A DNA stretch of 20,056 bases from an uncultured Anaeroplasma sp. (GTDB taxonomy: Bacteria; Bacillota_I; Bacilli_A; Acholeplasmatales; Anaeroplasmataceae), in NCBI GenBank assembly GCA_934216145.1, contig CAKQBG010000040.1:1-20056 (forward strand), written 5' to 3'. Below, piece by piece: positions 7,007 to 14,483 of the stretch; positions within the stretch are counted from its first letter, which is position 1; the number at the start of each line of letters is the position of its first letter. Below the pieces are notes generated by a model. That model was not told where the DNA came from, did no database searches, and was given only the letters and a program-made list of their open reading frames with translations. The position numbers and the translations under genes were made by a program.

Positions 7007-7632
7007 TGAATAAGCAAAAATCAAAAGAAATTATTTCTATCCTAAGAGAAATTATCCCTAATCCTGTATGTGAGCTTGATTATACTGATGCATTTTCATT
7101 ACTAGTAGCTGTAATGCTATCTGCTCAAACAACTGATAAAAGAGTTAATACAGTTACACCTATTTTATTTTCTAAATATAAAACACCTTTAGATTTAGCT
7201 AATGCGAGCAATTCTGATGTTAAAGAAATAATAGGATCACTAGGACTAGCTAATAATAAAGCTACTAATTTAATTAAATTAGCTAATGTAATTCATTATC
7301 AATATAATGATATTGTGCCTAGTGATTTTAATGAGCTAGTTAAATTGCCTGGTGTAGGAAGAAAAACAGCTAATGTTTTATTAGCGGTTTATTTTAAAAT
7401 CCCTTCAATGCCAGTTGATACTCATTTACATAGAATGGCTATAAGGCTAGGATATATCAAAAATGATGATGATGTATTAAAGGCTGAGGAATCATTTAAA
7501 AAATATATTCCTAAGGAAGAGTGGATAGATAGCCATCATTTATTATTACTTTTTGGTAGATATTATTGTAAGGCTATTAATCCTAGATGTAGTGATTGTA
7601 AGCTGAAGGAATATTGTAAGCACTATAAATAG
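7006..7632 (+). CDS. nth: Endonuclease III (DNA glycosylase/AP lyase)
   Basis: Nth removes oxidised pyrimidines and nicks abasic sites in base-excision repair. The helix-hairpin-helix is LPGVGRKTANVL with the Schiff-base Lys120, followed by the catalytic Asp138 in MPVDTHLHRMA. The C-terminal iron-sulfur cluster ligands are Cys188, Cys195, Cys198 and Cys204, in the exact C-x6-C-x2-C-x5-C spacing. The length of 208 aa is standard. The ATG shares one base with the dnaD stop (TAATG) and has no strong ribosome site of its own, so translation is probably coupled. Its stop codon lies inside the terminator stem. Confidence 0.96.
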   Translation: MNKQKSKEIISILREIIPNPVCELDYTDAFSLLVAVMLSAQTTDKRVNTVTPILFSKYKTPLDLANASNSDVKEIIGSLGLANNKATNLIKLANVIHYQYNDIVPSDFNELVKLPGVGRKTANVLLAVYFKIPSMPVDTHLHRMAIRLGYIKNDDDVLKAEESFKKYIPKEEWIDSHHLLLLFGRYYCKAINPRCSDCKLKEYCKHYK

Positions 7633-7643
7633 TGCTTTTTTTT
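7618..7643 (+). terminator. Intrinsic terminator overlapping the nth stop
   Basis: AAGCACTA (7618-7625) and TAGTGCTT (7630-7637) form a perfect 8-bp stem with a TAAA loop, followed by Ts to 7643. The TAG stop of nth (7630-7632) is in the right arm. It ends the plsX-to-nth run of genes. Confidence 0.88.
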
Positions 7644-7677
7644 ATGCTTGTAATTGTATATTTAATATGGTGATATT

Positions 7678-7848
7678 ATGAAGGTTAAGCTATTTGATTT
7701 TGAACATGAAAAAGATTTAGAAGAAGCAATAAATGAATATTTAAATAAACTAAAATATACTAAAATAAGTATTCAATATCAAGCTTCTCATTTTTCAAAT
7801 AATGGTGAACAAATATATTCATTTTCAGCAATGATTATCTATGAATAG
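7678..7848 (+). CDS. Small acidic protein, Cse60-like
   Basis: A 56-codon frame starts at ATG 7678 after GGTGAT (7669-7674) and ends at TAG 7846-7848. The protein begins MKVKLFDFEHEKDLEEAINEY and ends GEQIYSFSAMIIYE. This pattern (KVKxFDxEHEKDLE, an amphipathic helix, then a strand ending FSAMIIY) is what I recall of the small Cse60 family, first described as a sigma-E-dependent sporulation protein in Bacillus but also present in non-sporulating Firmicutes. The biochemical role is unknown. It is alone between the nth terminator and the next promoter, and I could not find a clear promoter of its own. Family assignment is from memory of the motif and is moderate. Confidence 0.6.
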   Translation: MKVKLFDFEHEKDLEEAINEYLNKLKYTKISIQYQASHFSNNGEQIYSFSAMIIYE

Positions 7849-7905
7849 TAATACTTGGTAAGAAGGTCGGGGGTAAAAATCGTTTTTTTCTCAAATCGAT
7901 ATTTC

Positions 7906-7934
7906 TATACATTTCCTCTTAAGTTATTTATAAT
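7906..7934 (+). promoter_or_regulatory. Promoter for the HTH regulator
   Basis: TATACA (7906-7911, 4 of 6 to consensus) and a perfect TATAAT (7929-7934) are 17 nt apart, with a start expected near 7941, about 20 nt before the gene. Upstream, AAATCG is repeated at 7877-7882 and 7893-7898, and a locally G-rich tract (GGTCGGGGG, 7865-7873) stands out in AT-rich DNA. Either could be a control site. Confidence 0.6.
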
Positions 7935-7960
7935 AATAGCATAATTTATGGAGGATATAT

Positions 7961-9130
7961 ATGAAAGATATAAAAGATGAAATTATTGAAAGAAATAAAC
8001 CAAAGGAGGATTACGGCCAAGTTGTTGGCATAGAGGTTAGATATAGAAGAACCCTATTAAGTCAGACTTTAGCAGCAACTGCTGCAAAGATATGTTCAAT
8101 TTCCTATTTGTCAAAAATTGAAAATAATTCAATAGAGGCTAGTCCTTTATATTTGAGGGAAATATGTGCTAAGGTTGAATTAGATGAGAATCAAATCAAT
8201 TTATTAATGAATTTGAAAAAAATAATTGAAAGTAGTATTATTTCTTATTTGAATAACGATGAGAAAACCTTAAGTAATAACTTTAAAAGTGGTAAAGGAT
8301 TAGAAAATTTTAGGTATAAGATTATTGAATTTATTTATTATTTATATAAGAAGGATATAAATAATGCTAATTCAATTTATGAGGTATTAATTCGTGTCTC
8401 ATCAACAATGAGTGATTTTGATTTATATGTTTTTTCTTTATTTAGTGGTATTTTATTTTATTATAATCAGTTTTATTTAGAGTGCTTTGAAACTCTAAAG
8501 CTATTAACTAATTTAAAGGTAAGTAATGAATTTAATATTTTAAGAGATAAATATATCTTTTTAGCTTTATTCTCAATGAATAGCTGTGATACAGGTTATG
8601 CTTATAAAGTGTTAAGGGATATATTATTTGAAAATAGTAAATATTTAATGCTAGAGGAAGCTAATTATATTTATTCTATTTTTCTATTAAATAATAATAG
8701 TTTTTATGAATATGATAATATTTCTAAGAAAATAACAGACATTAAATATAAGGAAAGCTTAAGATTATATTTTGATTTTTTAAAGAAGGATATGTCTCTT
8801 TCTTCATATGATAAGGATAATTTAACTAGTTTCGCAAGACTTATACTTCTTACAAAAACTGATAAATCTAAAGCTGAGGATGAGGTTGATAAGCCTGAGA
8901 TAGCATTTGAATATGATATGAATAAAATGCTTATAAAGTATTTATTAATTGATAATGAAGCTGATAAATATAAGTTTATTACTGATGTAGCATTACCTAA
9001 TGCTCAAAGAAATAATGATATGCATAATACTAATTATTTTATGGATGAATTAGCTTCTATTTCAATGCATAATTTTAAGTATAAGGTGTTTACTACCTTT
9101 TATTATAAAATTAGTAATAAAACATTTTAA
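7961..9130 (+). CDS. XRE-type HTH regulator with long helical C-terminal region (RRNPP-like)
   Basis: Residues about 20-85 form an XRE/Cro-type helix-turn-helix: VGIEVRYRRTLLSQTLAATA followed by SISYLSKIENN, the 'sylSkIE' signature of PlcR/Rgg-like regulators. Residues about 90-389 have no catalytic motif and read as repeated amphipathic helices rich in Tyr, Leu and Lys, compatible with TPR-like peptide-binding repeats. This architecture belongs to the RRNPP class, whose members bind secreted signal peptides, but at 389 aa it is longer than PlcR or Rgg (about 285-300). GGAGG (7950-7954) fixes the start. It is followed after 40 nt by an exported surface protein with no terminator between, suggesting co-transcription. 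No obvious pheromone gene is visible. Peptide sensing is inference. Confidence 0.7.
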   Translation: MKDIKDEIIERNKPKEDYGQVVGIEVRYRRTLLSQTLAATAAKICSISYLSKIENNSIEASPLYLREICAKVELDENQINLLMNLKKIIESSIISYLNNDEKTLSNNFKSGKGLENFRYKIIEFIYYLYKKDINNANSIYEVLIRVSSTMSDFDLYVFSLFSGILFYYNQFYLECFETLKLLTNLKVSNEFNILRDKYIFLALFSMNSCDTGYAYKVLRDILFENSKYLMLEEANYIYSIFLLNNNSFYEYDNISKKITDIKYKESLRLYFDFLKKDMSLSSYDKDNLTSFARLILLTKTDKSKAEDEVDKPEIAFEYDMNKMLIKYLLIDNEADKYKFITDVALPNAQRNNDMHNTNYFMDELASISMHNFKYKVFTTFYYKISNKTF

Positions 9131-9146
9131 TACAGGAGGTGAGTTA

Positions 9147-9165
9147 TTTTTCTTTTAGAGAAAAA
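9147..9165 (+). promoter_or_regulatory. Hairpin between a strong ribosome site and the surface-protein start
   Basis: A strong AGGAGGTGAG lies at 9134-9143, but the first ATGs are at 9165 and 9171, too far for normal initiation. Between them TTTTTCT (9147-9153) pairs with AGAAAAA (9159-9165) around TTTAG. Folding this stem would bring the ribosome site to about 9 nt from ATG 9171. The stem has only one G-C pair, so it would be weak. Confidence 0.35.
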
Positions 9166-9170
9166 TGCTT

Positions 9171-10832
9171 ATGAAGAAATTATCTATATTTTTATTTTTA
9201 TTGATTTCATTTTTATGTATTTCAATAAGTACATTTGCTGCTAGCTATAAGTTTGAATGGTATAACACTTATGTTGAAATACCAGTTGGTGATTCAAGTG
9301 AGAAGTATAAAAATATACCCTATGCACGATTATATGTTGATGGGGCTTATGCAACTGATGCGAGAGTAACCTATAATTATACAGGTGATTGGCTTTATTT
9401 CTTTGAGGATATTAATACTAAGGTTGTTGGAGAATATAAGGTTTGGTATAAGGCTTATGAGAATTATAAATATTGTCCTGGTACCTGTACTAATTATAAA
9501 GCCTTAATTACCTTTAGGGTTGTTGATAAAATAGCTCCTAAAATTACAGTATTAAATAATCATTTATTATTAGAAAGAGGTACTAGTAATTATGATTTTT
9601 CTAAGAATATTAAGGTTACTGATAATTATGATAGTAAGCCTGATATAAGTATAAGTCATTCTATAGATTTTAATACTAATGGTATTTATTCTGTTTATGT
9701 TTACGCAACTGATTCATCTAATAATCAAAGCTATGCTGAATTTGATGTTGAAATATATGGTGATGTTACTCCACCGGTAATAAAAGTTAGTAATCCTATC
9801 GTTGAAATTAGTCTTACTACTAGTAATTATGATCCTAACATTAACTTTAATGTTTTTGATGATAGTGGGTATGATTGTAATATTAAGCTTGATTATGATA
9901 TTGAATATGGAAAAATAGGGGATTATCCTATATATATTACAGCCTCTGATAAAACTGGTAATATTAGTAACGCAAGCTTTATTGTTAGGATTGTTGATAC
10001 TAGTACGCCACCAATGATTAAATATAATGGGATTGGTAATATTATTTCAATTCCTATTAATAAGGATTTTAATATAAAAGAGCTTTTTACAGCCTATGAT
10101 TCTATTGATGGAGATATAACTGATAGTATTTTCTTTCCTAGCTTTGATAACAGTAGCCTAGGTGAATATGATTATGTTGTATCTGTAACTAATAGCTATG
10201 ATAAAAAAACAGAATATAAGCTTAAGATAAAGGTAATTGATGAGGATACACCTAAAATAACTCTAACAACTCATAATGTTACCTTAGATTATAAAACTGA
10301 TTTTGATAGCTTTAATTTTAAGAAATATATATTAAAAATTACTGATGATAGTCCTGTTGATATGAATAATTTAAGGTATGAATATAACCTAGAGAATAAG
10401 GTTGGTAATTATTATATAAGATATTATTATTCTGATGGATTACATACTACAGAGGAAGTAATTGATGTACGGTTATTATCTAATAATAAGCCTATAATTG
10501 AAACTAATTCTATTGAAATTGTTGCTGAAAGCACATTTGATTTAAAGGATTATATCAGTGTTATTGATGAATCGGATAGTGCGATATATGATTCAATTGA
10601 AATTGATGATACTAAGGTTAAATATGACACCTGTGGTACTTATTATATAAAGGTTTATGCTTTAAATTCCTCAGGCTTAAGTAATGAAAAGAGGGTTATG
10701 GTAAAGGTTACATCTAAGGGGCTAGATACTATTTCTATTATTTTTATAAGTGTTTCAGCCGTTTTATTATTAATTGTAATAATTGGAGCAGTATTAGTTG
10801 TTGTAGTATTTAAAAGACTAAAATGTAAATAG
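9171..10832 (+). CDS. Exported membrane-anchored Ig-repeat surface protein
   Basis: The protein starts with a Sec signal peptide (MKK, then a hydrophobic core to about residue 22, with probable signal peptidase cleavage at STFA-AS) and ends with a single membrane helix (about 520-547) and a short basic tail (FKRLKCK). In between are about five repeats of 75-85 residues, each opening with a D.tpP.I-type strand (near 117, 199, 278, 357 and 439) and ending in a beta strand. This is the pattern of bacterial Ig-like/HYR/DUF5011 domains of surface proteins. A CPGTC Cys pair lies near residue 102. It has no LPXTG motif, so it is held by the C-terminal helix. ATG 9171 is preferred over 9165 because MKK is a typical signal start. 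Ligand and role are unknown; it probably shares a transcript with the upstream regulator. Confidence 0.75.
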   Translation: MKKLSIFLFLLISFLCISISTFAASYKFEWYNTYVEIPVGDSSEKYKNIPYARLYVDGAYATDARVTYNYTGDWLYFFEDINTKVVGEYKVWYKAYENYKYCPGTCTNYKALITFRVVDKIAPKITVLNNHLLLERGTSNYDFSKNIKVTDNYDSKPDISISHSIDFNTNGIYSVYVYATDSSNNQSYAEFDVEIYGDVTPPVIKVSNPIVEISLTTSNYDPNINFNVFDDSGYDCNIKLDYDIEYGKIGDYPIYITASDKTGNISNASFIVRIVDTSTPPMIKYNGIGNIISIPINKDFNIKELFTAYDSIDGDITDSIFFPSFDNSSLGEYDYVVSVTNSYDKKTEYKLKIKVIDEDTPKITLTTHNVTLDYKTDFDSFNFKKYILKITDDSPVDMNNLRYEYNLENKVGNYYIRYYYSDGLHTTEEVIDVRLLSNNKPIIETNSIEIVAESTFDLKDYISVIDESDSAIYDSIEIDDTKVKYDTCGTYYIKVYALNSSGLSNEKRVMVKVTSKGLDTISIIFISVSAVLLLIVIIGAVLVVVVFKRLKCK

Positions 10833-10842
10833 CAAGTCTATA

Positions 10843-10874
10843 TTTAATTTTTAATATTTTCATGTTAAAATATT
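10843..10874 (+). promoter_or_regulatory. Candidate dnaE promoter with overlapping inverted repeat
   Basis: A TG-extended -10, TAAAAT (10866-10871, with TG at 10863-10864), has a poor -35 TTTAAT (10843-10848) 17 nt upstream. AATATTTT (10853-10860) and AAAATATT (10867-10874) form a perfect repeat over the -10, but it contains only A and T, so chance is a real possibility. Confidence 0.4.
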
Positions 10875-10893
10875 TATGCGCATGGAGGATATT

Positions 10894-13821
10894 ATGAAGG
10901 GCTTTATTTATGGACAAACTGAATATAATATATTAGCTAGCTGTAATCGTTTAGATGAATATATAGGTTTGGCTCGTGAGGCCTCTTTTGATTTTCTAAC
11001 AATTACAGATAGTAATTTGTATGGCTGCTATAAGTTTTATAAGAAGTGTAAGGAAGCTAGTATTAAGCCTATTATTGGACTTGAATATACATTTATTTGT
11101 GACGATTCCTATGAGGCTAAGGCTTTATTATATGCTAAAAATAATCAAGGTTTTAAGGAACTAATAAAGATTACAAGTAGAGTAAAGATTGATGGTATTA
11201 ATTCTATAAATGATATATTAGAATATAAGAATATTTATATTATTTATGTCTTTAATGATTCTTATTTAGAAAGATTATTTTTAAAAAGAGAATTTGCAAT
11301 GCTAGATTCCTTTTTAGCATCTCTTGATTCTAATTCCTATATAGGAGTTTCTTATACTAATAAGCTTGAAAAGCTAGATGTTAATTCAAGAATGGAAGCT
11401 TACGCAAAGGAACGCAATATTAAAACTATTCCTGTTCATCAATGTTATTATCCTAAGAATAAGGATTATTGTATTTGTGAAGCATTATCATTAATAAATA
11501 ATAAGCCTATTCAAATTGGAGAATTTGATGATTATAGCTTTGATAGTAATCCCATAGAGGATGAAAGAATTGAGAGCTTTGTTAATAGTATAAGCTTAAA
11601 TTTATTTAATGAGAAAATAGAATTGCCTAAATATCCTCATACTAATGGGGTTTCATCTGATAGGTATCTTAAGGCTTTATGCTATAAGGGGCTTGAAAGA
11701 AGAGGCTTTTATAATGATAATTATTTAAATAGATTAAATTATGAATTAGATGTAATTCATAAAATGGGATATGATGATTATTTTCTTATTGTTTGGGATT
11801 TTATTAAATATTCTAAAAAGAATGATATTTTAGTTGGACCAGGAAGAGGTAGTGCTGCAGGAAGCCTAGTGGCGTATTGTCTTGGAATTACTGAGGTTAA
11901 TCCGATTGAATATGATTTATTATTTGAACGTTTTTTAAACCCAGAGCGTGTTAGTAAGCCGGATATTGATACAGATTTTCCAGATATAAAGCGTGATGAT
12001 GTAATTAAGCATGTTCAAGATATTTATGGTAAGGATCATATTTGTAATATTTCAGCCTTTGGTACATTCCAAATTAAAAGCTCAGTTAGAGAGCTTGCGA
12101 GAATATCTAAGCTTGATTCTAATAGAATAACTAAAATTATTGATATGGTTGAACGTGTTGGATTTGATGAGCTATTAAAGGAATATGAAGGAACTGAGCT
12201 TTATCAGTTTTTATATATCGCAAGAGGGCTTGAGGGATTGCCTAAGCATATTTCAACTCATGCGGCAGGTATTATTTTATCTTCAAAGCCACTTGATGAT
12301 ATTATTCCTCTTCAGGATGGTATAAATGGGTTATTTCAATCTCAGCTTGAGGCTTCAGATTTAGAAAAAATAGGATTATTAAAAATGGACTTTTTAGGTA
12401 TTAGAAATTTAACTATTGTTTCTAATATTTTAAAGGATATTAATTTTTCAATGAATGATTTAAGAAATATTCCATTAGATGATTCTAAGGTTTATAAAAT
12501 GTTATCAGAAGGAGATACACTTGGTGTATTTCAACTAGAATCACAGGGAATTAGGAAGGTTTTAATGAAGCTTAAGCCTACCTGCTTTGAGGATTTAGTA
12601 GCAGTATTAGCTTTATATAGACCTGGACCTATGGATAATATTGATGATTTTATTGCAAGAAAGCATGGAACTAAGGTTGAATATATTCATGAAGATTTGA
12701 TCCCAATATTAAATAGCACCTATGGAATAATTGTTTATCAGGAACAAATTATGAGAATAGCTCAGGTTTTTGCGGGCTTTTCTTTAGGTGAGGCTGATAT
12801 ATTAAGAAGAGCAGTATCTAAGAAGGATTCCTCTAAGCTTGAAGCAATGTCTAAGGACTTTATTAATAGGTCAATTGAAAAGGGATATAATAAAGATACA
12901 GCTACTAAAATATATCAATTAATATATAAATTTGCAAACTATGGCTTTAATAGATCTCATACTGTAGCATATGGAATTTTAGCTTATCAAATGGCTTATT
13001 TAAAGGTTAATTATTTTTCTTCATTTATGGCTAATATTTTGAATAATGTTATAAGTACACAAGAAACAATGCTAAGCTATTTTAGGTATGCTAGAGCTAG
13101 GGGATTAATTATAAATAAGCCTAATATTAATGTTTCAACTAATAAATTTGTTGTTACAAGGTGTGGAATATTTATGCCATTTAATGCTATATTATCTATT
13201 GGAGAGTCTGCTAGTATAGCTATTACAGAAGAAAGAGAAAAAAATGGATTGTTTAAAAGCTATAATGATTTTAAGGAACGTGCGACATTTTTAAATAGTA
13301 ATATTGTTACAGCCTTAGTATTTGCAGGAGCTTTAGATATTTTTAATGATACTAAAAAAAGTATGCTTGAATCATATAGTAAGGAAGATGAAATATTCCT
13401 TAAGCATATTGAAAAGCCTTTGTCTAAGATTGAATACGATTTAAATTATTTAAGAGATATGGAAAAAAAGTATTTAGGCTTTAATATTGAGTATAATATT
13501 TTTAATAATACTGAGACTTTTAGAAAAAAGCATAATCTTCTTCCTTTAAATAACTTAAATTATAAATGGCAAACCTCTCACCTGATTCACTTTATTAATA
13601 TAAAGGAAATAAAAACTAAAAAGAATGAGAAAATGCTTCTTGGAGAATTAGAGGATAATAATACAATTATTAGCTTTGTAATTTTCCCTAAAAGCTATAG
13701 TCTTATTAATTTTACTATAGATACAGATAATCTTTTTATAGCTACTGGTACACTAAAAAATGATAATTATAATAAGAATTCATTTGTTATAGACCAATTA
13801 TTTGAATATAAAAACAGTTGA
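10894..13821 (+). CDS. dnaE: DNA polymerase III alpha subunit, DnaE type (short)
   Basis: This is a C-family replicative polymerase; in Firmicutes DnaE typically extends primers on the lagging strand beside PolC. The polymerase core is clear: GPGRGSAAGS from residue 315, KPDIDTDFPD with catalytic Asp357 and Asp359, and LKMDFLG with Asp499, the three-Asp triad of the family. LYRPGPM and QEQIMRIAQ follow, and a C-terminal OB-fold is near 895-940 (EKMLLGELEDN, then FVIFPKSY). At 975 aa it is shorter than Bacillus DnaE (about 1115). The N-terminal PHP domain has lost the usual metal ligands: the HSEYS-type segment reads QTEYN and TDHG reads TDSN, so it is probably structural only. GGAGG (10884-10888) selects ATG 10894 over the in-frame ATGs at 10876 and 10882. 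The TGA stop lies inside the arsR -35 box. Confidence 0.94.
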   Translation: MKGFIYGQTEYNILASCNRLDEYIGLAREASFDFLTITDSNLYGCYKFYKKCKEASIKPIIGLEYTFICDDSYEAKALLYAKNNQGFKELIKITSRVKIDGINSINDILEYKNIYIIYVFNDSYLERLFLKREFAMLDSFLASLDSNSYIGVSYTNKLEKLDVNSRMEAYAKERNIKTIPVHQCYYPKNKDYCICEALSLINNKPIQIGEFDDYSFDSNPIEDERIESFVNSISLNLFNEKIELPKYPHTNGVSSDRYLKALCYKGLERRGFYNDNYLNRLNYELDVIHKMGYDDYFLIVWDFIKYSKKNDILVGPGRGSAAGSLVAYCLGITEVNPIEYDLLFERFLNPERVSKPDIDTDFPDIKRDDVIKHVQDIYGKDHICNISAFGTFQIKSSVRELARISKLDSNRITKIIDMVERVGFDELLKEYEGTELYQFLYIARGLEGLPKHISTHAAGIILSSKPLDDIIPLQDGINGLFQSQLEASDLEKIGLLKMDFLGIRNLTIVSNILKDINFSMNDLRNIPLDDSKVYKMLSEGDTLGVFQLESQGIRKVLMKLKPTCFEDLVAVLALYRPGPMDNIDDFIARKHGTKVEYIHEDLIPILNSTYGIIVYQEQIMRIAQVFAGFSLGEADILRRAVSKKDSSKLEAMSKDFINRSIEKGYNKDTATKIYQLIYKFANYGFNRSHTVAYGILAYQMAYLKVNYFSSFMANILNNVISTQETMLSYFRYARARGLIINKPNINVSTNKFVVTRCGIFMPFNAILSIGESASIAITEEREKNGLFKSYNDFKERATFLNSNIVTALVFAGALDIFNDTKKSMLESYSKEDEIFLKHIEKPLSKIEYDLNYLRDMEKKYLGFNIEYNIFNNTETFRKKHNLLPLNNLNYKWQTSHLIHFINIKEIKTKKNEKMLLGELEDNNTIISFVIFPKSYSLINFTIDTDNLFIATGTLKNDNYNKNSFVIDQLFEYKNS

Positions 13822-13845
13822 CAAATTGTTCAACTGTGATATACT
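13814..13845 (+). promoter_or_regulatory. arsR promoter with ArsR-type operator
   Basis: TTGACA (13818-13823) and TATACT (13840-13845) are 16 nt apart, with TG at 13837-13838 making an extended -10. The perfect dyad ACAGTTGA (13814-13821)/TCAACTGT (13830-13837) lies over the -35 and spacer, the classic position for an ArsR/SmtB repressor. Its core TTGA-N8-TCAA recurs at 14204-14219. The dnaE stop codon (13819-13821) lies within it. Confidence 0.78.
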
Positions 13846-13864
13846 TTAACTAAGGGTGATTTGT

Positions 13865-14176
13865 ATGGATATAGCAGATGTTAAAGATAAAATTCCTAGT
13901 TCTGAGGTAATAGATGATTTATCAGAATTATTTAAAATTTTAGGTGATCCAACAAGAACTAAAATTTTATTTGTTCTTGAACAAGGAGATTTTTGTGTAA
14001 GTGATATTTCTAATGCTGTAAGTATGACTAAATATGCTGTATCTCACCAACTAAGATTATTAAAGCAGGCTAAGCTTGTTAAATGCAGAAGAGATGGAAA
14101 GGAAATGATTTATTCATTAGATGATGATCATGTTTCTACCCTTTTTGAATGCGCATTAGCACACGTTCTTGAATAA
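13865..14176 (+). CDS. ArsR/SmtB-family metal-sensing repressor (alpha-5 zinc-site type)
   Basis: The 103-aa winged-helix protein has the family core: LFKILGDPTRTKILFVL, then the recognition helix region VSMTKYAVSHQLRLLKQAKLV and a wing ending GKEMIYSL. The last helix carries Asp87, His89, His100 and Glu103, exactly the D-x-H-x10-H-x2-E spacing of the SmtB/CzrA alpha-5 zinc site. The alpha-3 site of CadC/ArsR is incomplete (FCVSD has one Cys). A Zn(II)-type, possibly Co(II), response is therefore the best guess, with release from DNA on metal binding. AAGGGTGAT (13852-13860) selects ATG 13865; the GTG at 13856 is inside that site. It sits under its own operator and is followed by HMA and P-type ATPase genes. 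Confidence 0.88.
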   Translation: MDIADVKDKIPSSEVIDDLSELFKILGDPTRTKILFVLEQGDFCVSDISNAVSMTKYAVSHQLRLLKQAKLVKCRRDGKEMIYSLDDDHVSTLFECALAHVLE

Positions 14177-14219
14177 ATGTGTGCTAAAAAATAATAATAT
14201 TAGTTGAATAGTTGCTCAA
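14169..14219 (+). promoter_or_regulatory. Second promoter and ArsR-type operator before the HMA gene
   Basis: TTGA (14204-14207) and TCAA (14216-14219) are 8 nt apart, and the 16-base site matches the arsR operator core at 12 of 16 positions, both preceded by AG. A candidate promoter TTGAAT (14169-14174), 17 nt, TAATAA (14192-14197) would start transcription near 14204, on the operator. The -35 overlaps the arsR stop codon. Confidence 0.6.
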
Positions 14220-14248
14220 ATGAATAATAGAGAGAAAGGTTAATAATT

Positions 14249-14464
14249 ATGAAAAAGGTATTTAAAATTGAAGTAGATTGTGCAGTATGTGCTCAAAAGA
14301 TCGAGACTGCATTAAAGAAGATTGAGGGAGTAAATTCAGTTCAGGTTAACTTCATTACTCAAAAGATGATATTAGATATAAATGATGATTCATTTGATTC
14401 AGTTTATAAAGCTGCAATTAAGCAAGCTAAGAAGATTGAGCCTGATTTTGAGGTATTAGATTAA
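14249..14464 (+). CDS. Small HMA-domain metal-binding protein
   Basis: This 71-aa protein is a single heavy-metal-associated domain with a babbab ferredoxin-like fold. The metal loop is Asp10-Cys11-Ala-Val-Cys14 followed by AQKIE. The Asp before the first Cys and the AxKIE tail are seen in the N-terminal domains of ZntA/CadA zinc-cadmium pumps rather than in copper chaperones, which have MxCxxC. GVNSVQVNF and KMILDI are the usual second and third strands. It probably delivers or buffers metal for the ATPase encoded 19 nt downstream, which has no HMA domain of its own. GAAAGG (14234-14239) precedes the ATG. It starts 29 nt after the second ArsR-type operator. Confidence 0.88.
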   Translation: MKKVFKIEVDCAVCAQKIETALKKIEGVNSVQVNFITQKMILDINDDSFDSVYKAAIKQAKKIEPDFEVLD

Positions 14465-14483
14465 TTATCTTTGAGGCTAGCTA

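Noticed and set aside
10853..10883. AATATTTT/AAAATATT repeat and ATGCGCAT palindrome before dnaE as operators
   Set aside because: The first is pure A/T in AT-rich DNA and the second is only 8 bp long. Neither recurs at another promoter in the window, so they are noted only within the promoter entry.
13819..13821. TGA at the dnaE end read as Trp (Mycoplasma-type code)
   Set aside because: Read-through would run into the arsR promoter and produce no conserved extension. All other genes lack in-frame TGA and use TGG for Trp, so the standard code applies.
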